This document shows, one piece after another, positions 35,182 through 42,842 of a stretch of DNA of 64,000 bases (positions are counted from its first letter, which is position 1; each line of letters starts with the position of its first letter). Origin of the DNA: Ovoidimarina sediminis (GTDB lineage: Bacteria > Pseudomonadota > Alphaproteobacteria > Rhodobacterales > Rhodobacteraceae); assembly GCF_032586175.1 (NCBI RefSeq), contig NZ_JAWHTE010000018.1, positions 1 through 64,000 of the forward strand. Reading direction: 5' to 3'. The position numbers and the translations under genes were made by a program. Below the pieces are notes generated by a model, which was given only the letters and a program-made list of their open reading frames with translations, was not told the DNA's origin and made no database searches.

Positions 35182-35212
35182 ATCTTCCTACGATAAGTAC
35201 AAGCGTACGCAT
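35165..35212 (-). CDS. ilvI leader peptide (15 aa, Leu/Val/Ile-rich)
   Basis: A 16-codon frame reading MRTLVLIVGRWRMGR and stop. Residues 4-8 are Leu-Val-Leu-Ile-Val, exactly the amino acids made by the pathway that ilvI starts. GGAG lies 7 nt upstream of the ATG. It precedes an antiterminator and a T-tailed terminator, so it acts as the sensor of charged Leu, Val and Ile tRNAs by ribosome stalling. The peptide itself likely has no function. Confidence 0.88.
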   Translation of the reverse strand: MRTLVLIVGRWRMGR

Positions 35213-35238
35213 CCCGCGACTCCGTTGACGTGCGCGCG

Positions 35239-35267
35239 AACTTAGGGTGCCCCTTTGGGCCCGTCAA
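35239..35267 (-). promoter_or_regulatory. Sigma-70-type promoter of the ilvI leader
   Basis: Minus strand: TTGACG, 17 bp, TAAGTT. A start near 35232 would place the leader-peptide SD (35220-35223) about 9 nt into the transcript. Confidence 0.65.
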
Positions 35268-35682
35268 CAGCCTATCTCTGAATTTTCATGCGCGAACTAT
35301 CAGAAATTTTGCGTGAAGTTGCGCGAAAGGTTGCGTTTTGGCAAGATTTCCACGCCGCCATGTCACTTGCTGTGGGGAGATCGCGCGCAGTCACAAGGCC
35401 GACGGCCGCCGTTTCACCGATCGTTGGTGCAAAGCATGCGGCGGGCTGGTGGCTTTGGCCTGTCCGCGGCGGCGCCTTTGAGAAAGCTCGTTCCGCGCAC
35501 AAGTTCTGTAAGCGGGCGCGACCGCAGTACTTTCTTCTTTCGGCTTTCTGAAGTTTCGTGTGGGCGAAACGCGAAACATTGCTATCTATTCCGGCGTCTG
35601 CGGTGTATAGGAGCCGCGCACTTTAAGCGCGGTCCGCGCAAAGCGGGCCGACAAAACAAAAAATGACGGGAGAAACACTCTA
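35268..35682. other. Intergenic region between ilvI promoter and dctP
   Basis: About 415 bp with no supported gene. Seen in it: an inverted repeat GTTTCG-N6-CGAAAC at 35553-35570, a TGC-TATCTA extended -10-like element at 35580-35588, and a leader hairpin CCGCGC-N7-GCGCGG at 35614-35632. These look like the dctP promoter and operator. Open frames here (for example 35288-35551 on the plus strand) lack an SD and family features. Confidence 0.5.
35553..35570. promoter_or_regulatory. Candidate operator upstream of dctP
   Basis: Inverted repeat GTTTCG-TGTGGG-CGAAAC with perfect 6-bp arms, 13 bp before the -10-like element and about 113 bp before the dctP start. Confidence 0.4.
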
Positions 35683-36768
35683 ATGGATCGTCGTTCTTTT
35701 CTGAAGAACTCCGCCCTTGGCGGTTCCGCCGCAGCGGCTACGGCACTGGCCGCTCCGGCTTATGCTCAGGGCAACCGGACGCTCACAATGGTTACGTCCG
35801 TTCCTGATGGTTTTGCGATCTTCGATGACGCGGCACAGATGGCCGCTACGGCGATCACCGAGATGACCGATGGACAGCTGACCATCAACAAGATGCCGGC
35901 CGGTTCGCTTGTGGGTGCATTCGAGGTGTTCGATGCCGTGTCCTCCGGACAGGCCGATATCTATCACTCCGCTGAATACTACTTCCTGAACCAGCATCCG
36001 GCTTTCGCTTTCTTCACCTCGGTACCGTTCGGCATGACCGGTGTCGAAATGCTCGCCTGGTACTACCACAAGGGCGGCATGGAGCAGCATCAGGAACTGG
36101 CGAGCCTCTTCAACCTTAAGCCTTTCCTGTGCGGGAACACGGCGATGCAGCCCGGCGGCTGGTTCAACTCCGAAATCACCTCTGCCGACGACCTGCAGGG
36201 CCTTCGCTTCCGGATGCCGGGGCAGGGCGGCCAGGTGCTTGGCGTCCTCGGCGCATCGGTGCAGAACATCCCCGGCGGCGAGATCTATCAAGCGCTTTCG
36301 TCCGGCCAGATCGATGGTGCCGAGTGGATCGGTCCGTTCGCCGACGAGCGCATGGGCTTCCAGGAAGTCACCAAGATCTACTACACCTCTGGCTTCCACG
36401 AGCCGGGCTCGGCGCTGGCCCTCTCGATGAACCTCGAAGTGTGGGAATCGCTGACACCTGCGCAGCAGCGCATCGTGCAGGTTGCGTGCGAGGCGACGCA
36501 CGCGAACAACCTCGGCATGTCCTGGGCAGAGAACGGTGCGGCGCTTGGCCGCCTGCAGTCCGCCGGCGTGCAGGTTCGCGAATTCCCCGATGACGTGTGG
36601 GATGCCTTCGGCCGTGCCGCAGCGGAAGTGCGCGAAGCGAACATGAGCGACCCGCTCTATGCCGACATCGCGAACAGCTACTTCGGGGCTATGGAAGAAA
36701 CCTCGTCCTGGTGGCAGATCGGTGATGGCGAATACATCCGCCAGCGCAACCGCGTGAACGCCGGCTGA
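35683..36768 (+). CDS. TRAP transporter substrate-binding protein, TakP-like
   Basis: The periplasmic receptor of a TRAP transporter, 361 aa. It has a Tat-type signal peptide (DRRSFLKNSALGG, ending near residue 29 at AYAQ). The mature protein resembles R. sphaeroides TakP, a 2-oxoacid binder: CGNTAMQPGGWF, IPGGEIYQALSSGQIDGAEW and GPFADERMGF correspond to its ligand-pocket segments. A 2-oxo acid or related monocarboxylate is therefore the likely substrate. It is divergent from ilvI, whose substrate is pyruvate. Confidence 0.9.
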   Translation: MDRRSFLKNSALGGSAAAATALAAPAYAQGNRTLTMVTSVPDGFAIFDDAAQMAATAITEMTDGQLTINKMPAGSLVGAFEVFDAVSSGQADIYHSAEYYFLNQHPAFAFFTSVPFGMTGVEMLAWYYHKGGMEQHQELASLFNLKPFLCGNTAMQPGGWFNSEITSADDLQGLRFRMPGQGGQVLGVLGASVQNIPGGEIYQALSSGQIDGAEWIGPFADERMGFQEVTKIYYTSGFHEPGSALALSMNLEVWESLTPAQQRIVQVACEATHANNLGMSWAENGAALGRLQSAGVQVREFPDDVWDAFGRAAAEVREANMSDPLYADIANSYFGAMEETSSWWQIGDGEYIRQRNRVNAG

Positions 36769-36788
36769 TCCGAACCACAGAGCAATAT

Positions 36789-36814
36789 CCCGCCCGGCCC
36801 CTGCGCCGGGCGGG
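36789..36814. terminator. Intercistronic hairpin between dctP and dctQ
   Basis: A perfect 9-bp stem CCCGCCCGG / CCGGGCGGG with an 8-nt loop, 20 bp after the dctP stop. There is no T-run, so partial termination or 3'-end protection of the dctP message is more likely than full termination. Confidence 0.6.
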
Positions 36815-36883
36815 CCCAAACATGCAGCGAGCAGGCATGACGAAAGACCTGCCGCGCAATCGGCTTCACGGGGGGGCCGCGAG

Positions 36884-37795
36884 ATGATCGATTTCGTGCT
36901 GTGGGTTCTGCAGAATATCGCATTGGCGCCATACCACCTGGCATTGGCCATCTCGAACCCCGGTGACTGGCTGAACTGGAGCAATCCGGAATCTGTCATG
37001 CGCTTCATCTATTACGGCGCATCGGTCGAATTCTTCTTTGTTGTATTCACGACATTCCTCGTCGTTACCGCGCTTGGAATGGCGTGGAACCGCCAGGTTC
37101 TGTGGTGGGGGGTACGGATCCTCGAAGGGATCGGGAACACCGTTGGCCGGGGGGCGGCCTGGGCGGGTCTGCTCATGGTGATGATTCAGGTGATGATCGT
37201 CTTCCTGCAGCGGATCTTCCGCGTGGCCGAAATCCAGTTGGGGCCCCTTGGAACCGCACTCGCGATGGACCTCAGCTGGTGGGCAGAGGGGCTTAAGTTC
37301 TACAACGCGCTCGTCGTGTGCCTCTGCGTATCCTACACCTTCGTGCAGGGCGGCCATGTTCGGGTTGACCTCGTCTATTCCGCGGTAAAGTTCCGCACCC
37401 GCAAGGTGATCGACATGGTTGGCTGCATCATTTTCATGATGCCCACGATCGTGATCACCTACCTTTACGCCTGGTTCTTCATGTGGCGCCATCTGATGAC
37501 GCCGTCGGTAACCTCGACAAGCGACCTCGACAGGATGCTGATGCAGGCGCGGATCTTCCGCTGGAATGTCGAGACGATCGGCTTCAGCCCCAACGGGTTC
37601 AACGCCTACTTCCTCTTCAAGGTGCTGATCGTGGCGTTTTGCATCCTCGTATTCCTGCAGGCGGTGGCCTTCTTCTGGCGCAGTTACCTGGAATGGCTCG
37701 AGGGCGAGGAAAGCGCGGACAAGTATTTGGACAGAGATACGCTTGGCGACGAGGCCGAGGAAATCGAACACGCCATACATTCGGGCTCGACCTGA
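36884..37795 (+). CDS. TRAP transporter small permease (DctQ), enlarged
   Basis: A 303-aa membrane subunit, longer than the usual 160-230 aa. It has about four core helices, near 43-66, 95-116, 138-156 and 181-202, plus a fifth near 244-265. An amphipathic N-terminus and an acidic C-terminal tail (EGEESADKYLDRDTLGDEAEEIEH) make up the rest. It bridges the receptor and the large permease. The pairing with an equally enlarged DctM suggests a TRAP subfamily with matched insertions. Confidence 0.88.
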   Translation: MIDFVLWVLQNIALAPYHLALAISNPGDWLNWSNPESVMRFIYYGASVEFFFVVFTTFLVVTALGMAWNRQVLWWGVRILEGIGNTVGRGAAWAGLLMVMIQVMIVFLQRIFRVAEIQLGPLGTALAMDLSWWAEGLKFYNALVVCLCVSYTFVQGGHVRVDLVYSAVKFRTRKVIDMVGCIIFMMPTIVITYLYAWFFMWRHLMTPSVTSTSDLDRMLMQARIFRWNVETIGFSPNGFNAYFLFKVLIVAFCILVFLQAVAFFWRSYLEWLEGEESADKYLDRDTLGDEAEEIEHAIHSGST

Positions 37796-37848
37796 CAGGC
37801 GCCGCGGGCGCACGGGACAGCGGAAGATCTAAGGGGACATCTGGGTAA

Positions 37849-40203
37849 ATGATTTTCGGATTGGATGGGGTCGAGATCGGGCTAATCATCGTCTTCATGA
37901 CGTTGTTTGCGGGGATCATGACCGGGTTCCCCGTGGCCTTTGCGATTGGTGGCGCGGGCGTGATTTCCTTCGCGATCATCGCGGCGCTCGACTCCGCGGG
38001 TCTTCTGATACACCAGGCGATCGACACAGGGTCGCAGGCCTACCGGGATCTGTTGGCAAGCGGGGTCGCGCGAGAGGCGATCTCCACCTTCCGATACCCC
38101 GACCTGCCGAGGATCGAGGAACCGCTCTTCATCGGCGGCTGGGAACAGGCGATGGAGCGCAACATCTCCTTCATCGTGAACCGGATGAATGAGCGCGTCA
38201 TCGCAGGGCAGTCGATCGAGACGCTGCTTGCGGTGCTGATGTTTGTGATGATGGGCATCACGCTTGAGCGTTCGAAGATTGCAGAGGATCTTCTGACCAC
38301 GATGGCCCGGGTCTTCGGGCCGCTTCCGGGCGGGCTCGCCGTATCGATCGTGATCGTGGGGGCGTTCCTGGCGGCTTCTACCGGAATCGTGGGCGCCACG
38401 GTTGTAACGATGGGCCTTCTTGCCCTGCCAACGATGCTGAGGAACAACTACTCGCCTGAGCTTGCGACGGGCGTTATTGCAGCCTCGGGAACGCTGGGGC
38501 AGATCATTCCGCCCTCGATCGTCATCGTCCTTCTGGGGACCCTGGTGGGCGACCTCTACGCGACGGGGCAGGAGACGCGGGCCCAGCTTGCCGGTTGCAC
38601 GGATGCTTTGACCTATCTGGGTGAACCCGCCGTTCTGTCTGTCGGCACGCTCTTTCAGGCCGCCTTGCTGCCGGGGATCTTCCTGGCCGGGCTGTACGGC
38701 CTTTACGCCTTCGGCTTCGCGCTCGTGAACCCGTCCAAGGCCCCGCCGGTCCAGTTCGACGCCGAGGGTGGTGAGGTCGTCACCCGCGGCGAGGCGATGA
38801 CCTGGTATCTTGCCGTCCCTGCCGCGATCCTTATCGCCGTGGGGCTTCTCGGATCCGGCGGAGTGATCGGAACTCAGACGATCGCCGTGTCGGATTACGC
38901 AGAGCGGGCCGCGGGCCCGGGGCTTCGGACAAACGTGTCCGAACGCTGCCAGGAAGCGATGATCGAGCTTCACGGCCAGGACGCCTGGGATGCGGCCGTC
39001 GCCGAGCGGAGCGCGCAACAGGCGTCCGGCGCGACCGACGAGGTCGTCGAACTTACCGAGGAAGAGCTTGCCGCCGCCCGCGCCGAAGCCCTTGCGAATG
39101 CCGCGCCGATTGGCACAGGTGTTGCTGTTGTCGCGGTTCTCTTCGCGCTCGTCCTTGCAATCGCGCGCGGGGTCTCTCCAATGGCCGCTCCCGCGCCACT
39201 GGTGATTGGCGCGGTTGGTGTGCTGCTGATGCTTCTTGCGGACATCCTGTTCATCTCTCCGCTCAGCAGCCCGGGTACGACGTTTCTCGTCATGGCCATC
39301 CCGGTAATTATCGCGCTCTATGGCTTGTCTCACGCCATGGGTCGACTGTCGCAGAACGAGCTTTTGCGCGTCGTATTCCCGCCGCTCGTCCTGATCATTG
39401 CCGTTCTGGGCTCGATCCTCGGCGGGATTACAAACCCGACGCCCGCGGCCGCGCTTGGCGCGGCGGGCGCGATCATGCTGGCGGCCTACCGCAAGCTGAA
39501 GGAAGAAAACGGCAAGTCGAAGATCGTGATCTGGGCCAGCTTTGCGTTGGTGATCATGATCCTTCTCGGGGTGAACTTCGATCTTCGCATCACCCGCGAA
39601 AACGTGCCGGTGGAAGACTGGGTCGCGTATGTGCTGGCGCAGTTCGCCTATCACTTCGCCTTCTTTGGCCTCTTGTTCTCGTGCTGGGTGCTGTTCCGCA
39701 GCAATATCCTTAGTCCGGTGGTGCGCGAGACGGCCAAGGTGACGTCCATGGTGTTCACCATTCTGATCGGATCGCAGCTTCTGAACCTCGTGCTCATCTC
39801 CTTCGGGGGAGAGCACTACATCCAGCAGTTCCTGAGAGCTTTCGACAACGAGATGGTTGTCTTCCTCGTGGTCATGCTGATCCTCTTCATCCTGGGCTTC
39901 GTGCTCGACTTCCTCGAGATCATCTACATCGTGATCCCGATCGTCGGGCCCGTGATCTACGGCGGCACCCTCGATCCGAAATGGGTGACGATCATGATCG
40001 CGGTGAACCTGCAAACCTCGTTCCTCACCCCTCCCTTCGGTTTCGCGCTGTTCTACTTGCGGGGAGTGGCACCGGCGGGGATCACGACAGGGCACATCTA
40101 TCGGGGGGTTCTGCCCTTCGTCCTGATCCAGGTGGTGGCGCTGGCGCTTTTCTGGCTCTTCCCGGGGATCGTGACAATTATCCCCGATCTGATCCCGAAC
40201 TGA
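37849..40203 (+). CDS. TRAP transporter large permease (DctM), 784 aa
   Basis: The sodium-coupled transport subunit. At 784 aa it is almost twice the usual size (about 430). DctM-type segments are seen at the start (GVEIGLIIVFMTLFAGIMTG), in the middle (GASxxSTGIVGATVVTMGLL-like, then SGTLGQIIPPSIVIVLLG) and at the end (FLDFLEIIYIVIPIVGPV). An extra loop follows helix 1 (about 48-120). A large insert with several more helices and an acidic, Ala-rich linker (ELTEEELAAARAEAL) occupies about 290-520. The dctPQM genes are consecutive. Confidence 0.9.
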   Translation: MIFGLDGVEIGLIIVFMTLFAGIMTGFPVAFAIGGAGVISFAIIAALDSAGLLIHQAIDTGSQAYRDLLASGVAREAISTFRYPDLPRIEEPLFIGGWEQAMERNISFIVNRMNERVIAGQSIETLLAVLMFVMMGITLERSKIAEDLLTTMARVFGPLPGGLAVSIVIVGAFLAASTGIVGATVVTMGLLALPTMLRNNYSPELATGVIAASGTLGQIIPPSIVIVLLGTLVGDLYATGQETRAQLAGCTDALTYLGEPAVLSVGTLFQAALLPGIFLAGLYGLYAFGFALVNPSKAPPVQFDAEGGEVVTRGEAMTWYLAVPAAILIAVGLLGSGGVIGTQTIAVSDYAERAAGPGLRTNVSERCQEAMIELHGQDAWDAAVAERSAQQASGATDEVVELTEEELAAARAEALANAAPIGTGVAVVAVLFALVLAIARGVSPMAAPAPLVIGAVGVLLMLLADILFISPLSSPGTTFLVMAIPVIIALYGLSHAMGRLSQNELLRVVFPPLVLIIAVLGSILGGITNPTPAAALGAAGAIMLAAYRKLKEENGKSKIVIWASFALVIMILLGVNFDLRITRENVPVEDWVAYVLAQFAYHFAFFGLLFSCWVLFRSNILSPVVRETAKVTSMVFTILIGSQLLNLVLISFGGEHYIQQFLRAFDNEMVVFLVVMLILFILGFVLDFLEIIYIVIPIVGPVIYGGTLDPKWVTIMIAVNLQTSFLTPPFGFALFYLRGVAPAGITTGHIYRGVLPFVLIQVVALALFWLFPGIVTIIPDLIPN

Positions 40204-40260
40204 TCTCCTTCAGCTCGGTAGAAATACTCCTGTGCGCGGGGCATCGCCCCACATGGATCG

Positions 40261-40282
40261 TCGCCGCCCGCCAGGGCGGCGA
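40261..40282. terminator. Hairpin between dctM and bpt
   Basis: A perfect 9-bp stem TCGCCGCCC / GGGCGGCGA with a 4-nt loop, between convergent genes. Likely a shared terminator, although without a long T-run. Confidence 0.65.
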
Positions 40283-40309
40283 TGGCTCCCAAGGTGCTCT
40301 TTGCGCGGG

Positions 40310-41140
40310 TCAGACGCCGGTCGGGCGCGTGTCGGGCAGGGAAATCTGGGCCACCTGTTCCGCGATCGGGTCGGTCGACAGGGGGTGGGTGGCCGATGAA
40401 TATGCCTCCGGGTCTCCGATCGGTTGCCACCGTCCTGCGGAATAGACCTCCAGAGCCGAGAACTTGGCCTTGTAACCCATCTTCGGGCTGCCCGGCACCC
40501 AGTATCCGAGATAGACATAAGGCAGCCCGGCCTCCCGGGCGATGCGGATGTGATCGAGGATCACGTAAGTGCCGAGGCTGTCGCCGGCCCGGTCCGGATC
40601 GTAGAACGAATAGACCATCGACAGCCCGTCATCGAGCACGTCGGTGAGGCAGACCGCGGTCAGGGATTTCTTCCCGTCACTATCCTTTCGCGCATATTCG
40701 ATGACCCGGCTGCGGATCGGTGTTTCCTCGATCATCGCCGCGAACTCGAAAATATCCATATCCGCCATCCCGCCTTCGGAGTGGCGGCTGTCGAGATAGG
40801 CGCGGAACAGCGCGTACTGTTCTTCCGTCGCCCAGGGCGATGTTGCTTCGCGGTCGAGATCGGCGCTGCGGCGCAGGGTGCGGCGCTGGCTTTTCGACGG
40901 TATGAAATCGGCCACCCGGATGCGGGCAGAGAAGCAGGCAGAACATTCCGAACAGGACGGGCGGTAAAGCACGTTCTGCGAGCGCCGAAAGCCCTGCTTC
41001 GACAGGGCATCGTTCAGCTTCTCCGCATACTCACCCTGCAGCGAGGTAAAGAGCTTCCGCTCCATCCGGCCGTCGAGATACGGGCAGGGCTGTGGCGCCG
41101 TCACATAGAACTGCGGCGCGATCGGAAGCGTATGACGCAT
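40310..41140 (-). CDS. bpt: Aspartate/glutamate leucyl(arginyl)-tRNA-protein transferase
   Basis: Transfers an amino acid (leucine for Bpt) from tRNA to proteins with N-terminal Asp or Glu, marking them for ClpS/ClpAP degradation. The 276-aa protein has the N-terminal cysteine motif (QPCPYLDGR, then YRPSCSECSACFSARI) and C-terminal ATE domain with VYLGYWVPGSPKMGYKA. This is the usual alphaproteobacterial form. It stands alone, with a possible terminator on its 3' side. Confidence 0.92.
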   Translation of the reverse strand: MRHTLPIAPQFYVTAPQPCPYLDGRMERKLFTSLQGEYAEKLNDALSKQGFRRSQNVLYRPSCSECSACFSARIRVADFIPSKSQRRTLRRSADLDREATSPWATEEQYALFRAYLDSRHSEGGMADMDIFEFAAMIEETPIRSRVIEYARKDSDGKKSLTAVCLTDVLDDGLSMVYSFYDPDRAGDSLGTYVILDHIRIAREAGLPYVYLGYWVPGSPKMGYKAKFSALEVYSAGRWQPIGDPEAYSSATHPLSTDPIAEQVAQISLPDTRPTGV

Positions 41141-41226
41141 GGCAGTGCGGCCTCGTTGCTGAGACGGACGTTAGCAACACCGCTTGAGCCCGCCAACCCC
41201 CCGGATTGGCGGGAGTGAAGGATTGA

Positions 41227-41670
41227 TTACCGATTGACGGCAGTTGTTCCCAGGAAGTGGTCGGTTAGCCCTTGTCCACGCTCCGTAATCAGCATGAGGG
41301 CAATCGACACGAGCTGTGCAGGAAAAACGGCGACGGAAACGGTGTAGCCGAGGGTGTGCAAGAGCGCCGTGCCGCTATCGAACCGCTCACCATAGCGGGT
41401 GCGGAATTCGACGGACATCACGCGCATTCCCAACGTCGCGGAGCGGCCAGTTATCGTAACCCAACGGTAGAGGAAGCTGATCACAAGCACTGTCAGCGGC
41501 AGGAAAAACGCGGCGATGAAGGCGGACAAGAGCACGGCAAGCGCTGTCAGAACGCCAATCACTGCGGCGTCGATCAACCATGCGAGGCCACGCTTCATCG
41601 GTACGCCATCGTAGAACTCGGGGCGCGCCTCGGGATCGGGAAGTCCGGGGAAAAGTTCGGTCGCAGTCAT
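41227..41670 (-). CDS. RDD family membrane protein
   Basis: A 147-aa protein with an RDD domain: RGLAWLIDAAVIGVLTALAV (Arg and Asp present), a second hydrophobic pair near 50-70, and the TLGMRVMSVEFRT motif near 97-109. It should have three membrane helices. RDD proteins are of mixed or unknown function; some act in Na+/H+ exchange. The preceding gene on the strand (DUF2852) is separated by a strong hairpin. Confidence 0.88.
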   Translation of the reverse strand: MTATELFPGLPDPEARPEFYDGVPMKRGLAWLIDAAVIGVLTALAVLLSAFIAAFFLPLTVLVISFLYRWVTITGRSATLGMRVMSVEFRTRYGERFDSGTALLHTLGYTVSVAVFPAQLVSIALMLITERGQGLTDHFLGTTAVNR

Positions 41671-41702
41671 TTCAAGATCAGGTCCTGTCAGAGAAGTGAG
41701 AT

Positions 41703-41730
41703 CCGGCGGCCGCTGGGGGACGGCCGCCGG
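41703..41730 (-). terminator. Hairpin terminator after the DUF2852 gene
   Basis: A perfect 10-bp stem CCGGCGGCCG / CGGCCGCCGG with an 8-nt loop, 18 bp past the DUF2852 stop. The T content after it on the minus strand is low. Confidence 0.65.
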
Positions 41731-41747
41731 GAGGGACGAAACCGGGG

Positions 41748-42161
41748 TCAGGCCTCCTTGGGCGTTTCGTCCGCTTTCGAGGCGCGTGCCTGTTCGTCCA
41801 TGAACTGGTCGAACTCAGCCTTGTCCTTGGCTTCCCGCAGCCGGTTCAGGAACGCTTCGAACGCGTCCTGCTCTTCCTCGAGCCTGCGAAGCGTATCGGC
41901 TTTGTAGGCGTCGAACGCGGAGTTGCCGGTGGATTTGAAGGCCATGTGGCCGTGACGTGCGCGCCGGGCGCAGTTTCCGTTGAACATGCGGTTGCTCCAG
42001 ATCATGTAGACCAGAAGGGCAAGGCCCAACGGCCAGAAGAGAATGAACCCGAGGATCATGGCGATGACCCAGGCGCCCTTGCCACGGGCGTCGAGCCAGG
42101 CCTCGCTCCGCCTGAGCCAGTTCTGGCCGGCGTGGGGTTCTGTTGCGGTCATCGTTGTCAT
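41748..42161 (-). CDS. DUF2852 membrane protein
   Basis: A 137-aa protein with a central hydrophobic pair (AWVIAMILGFILFWPLGLAL, near 30-49, then VYMIW) and a long charged C-terminal coiled-coil region (about 85-125). This matches DUF2852, an alphaproteobacterial family of unknown function. The start at 42161 has AAGGAGAG upstream; an in-frame ATG at 42203 would place coding sequence over an operator-like palindrome. Two 19-bp palindromes upstream suggest dedicated regulation. Confidence 0.85.
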   Translation of the reverse strand: MTTMTATEPHAGQNWLRRSEAWLDARGKGAWVIAMILGFILFWPLGLALLVYMIWSNRMFNGNCARRARHGHMAFKSTGNSAFDAYKADTLRRLEEEQDAFEAFLNRLREAKDKAEFDQFMDEQARASKADETPKEA

Positions 42162-42186
42162 CGGTGTGCTCTCCTTGAGAGGGTTT

Positions 42187-42205
42187 ATGTAAATCGCTTT
42201 CACAT
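42187..42205. promoter_or_regulatory. Operator-like palindrome A upstream of DUF2852 gene
   Basis: ATGTAAA-TCGCT-TTCACAT, 26 bp before the DUF2852 ATG. It shares the pattern ATGTRAA-N5-TTYACAT with palindrome B. Confidence 0.6.
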
Positions 42206-42243
42206 CCTCGATATCGTGCGGTTGCGGGATTCGTTCAAGGGGT

Positions 42244-42262
42244 ATGTGAATGTTTTTTACAT
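42244..42262. promoter_or_regulatory. Operator-like palindrome B upstream of DUF2852 gene
   Basis: ATGTGAA-TGTTT-TTTACAT, centre 57 bp from palindrome A, running into the last codons of the ybaK-like gene. Same arm pattern and spacing as A. Confidence 0.6.
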
Positions 42263-42742
42263 TTTGTTTGATATGGCTGTGAAATCAGATACTTGAGCGC
42301 CTATTTCGGTGGCGAGGCGGGCCGGATTGACTGAAAAAACATGATGGGGCGTGCCCGCGGCGGCCCATACGGTATCAAATGTCATGAGATGCGGATCAAA
42401 GAAGGCGCGGGGCGTTGAAAGGTGCCCCAACGGAGCGACGCCGCCAATGGCGAAACCCGTCAGACGCCGCACGGTCGCGGGATCGGCGCGTGAAAGCGGT
42501 ACGCCTGCGACGGCTCTTGCGCGGGCAGGATCGACCCTTTTGCCGCCCGCTGTCACGAAAAGAACGATCCCATCAGCCGCCTCGTCATGAAAGATGATCG
42601 ATTTCGCGATCTGATCGATGGCACAGCCTACGGCGGCAGCCGCAGCTTCGGCCGTTCGGGTGCCGTCGCTCAATTCGCGGATCTCGGTTTCGATGCCCGC
42701 GGCGCTCAGTGCGGCGCGTACTCGGTTCAGGCTTTTGCTCAT
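42257..42742 (-). CDS. YbaK/EbsC-like aminoacyl-tRNA deacylase
   Basis: A 161-aa YbaK-domain protein that would hydrolyse mischarged tRNA in trans. It has the helix SLNRVRAALSAAGI, the strand KSIIFHDE with a conserved Lys (near 50), and the pocket-forming GFAIGGVAPLGH loop near 107-118. The YbaK, ProX and related subtypes differ in substrate, so no specificity is claimed. The start at 42742 has GGAGGTAGGA upstream. It is divergent from glnE. Confidence 0.87.
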   Translation of the reverse strand: MSKSLNRVRAALSAAGIETEIRELSDGTRTAEAAAAAVGCAIDQIAKSIIFHDEAADGIVLFVTAGGKRVDPARARAVAGVPLSRADPATVRRLTGFAIGGVAPLGHLSTPRAFFDPHLMTFDTVWAAAGTPHHVFSVNPARLATEIGAQVSDFTAISNKM

Positions 42743-42807
42743 CGTCCTACCTCCAGACGGCTCGTCACCCGCCTCTTGCCGGGTCGGGGCGTGGGCGGCA
42801 AGCGGTT

Positions 42808-42834
42808 GACCCGGGCGGCAAGCCGGGTCTTTCC
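42808..42834 (+). promoter_or_regulatory. Stem-loop in the glnE 5' region
   Basis: GACCCGG / CCGGGTC (42808-42814 and 42823-42829), 8-nt loop, followed by TTTCC and 13 bp upstream of the glnE ATG. The nearby direct repeat GGGCGGCAAGC occurs at 42793-42803 and 42813-42823. It may be a translational or transcriptional control element. Confidence 0.4.
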
Positions 42835-42842
42835 TCTCGACC

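Noticed and set aside
35288..35551. 87-codon plus-strand frame in the ilvI-dctP intergenic region
   Set aside because: No SD sequence, no family resemblance, and the region holds promoter-like elements.
37882..40095. Long minus-strand frame opposite dctM
   Set aside because: Antisense artefact of GC-rich coding sequence; the translation is low-complexity and charged, with no domain.
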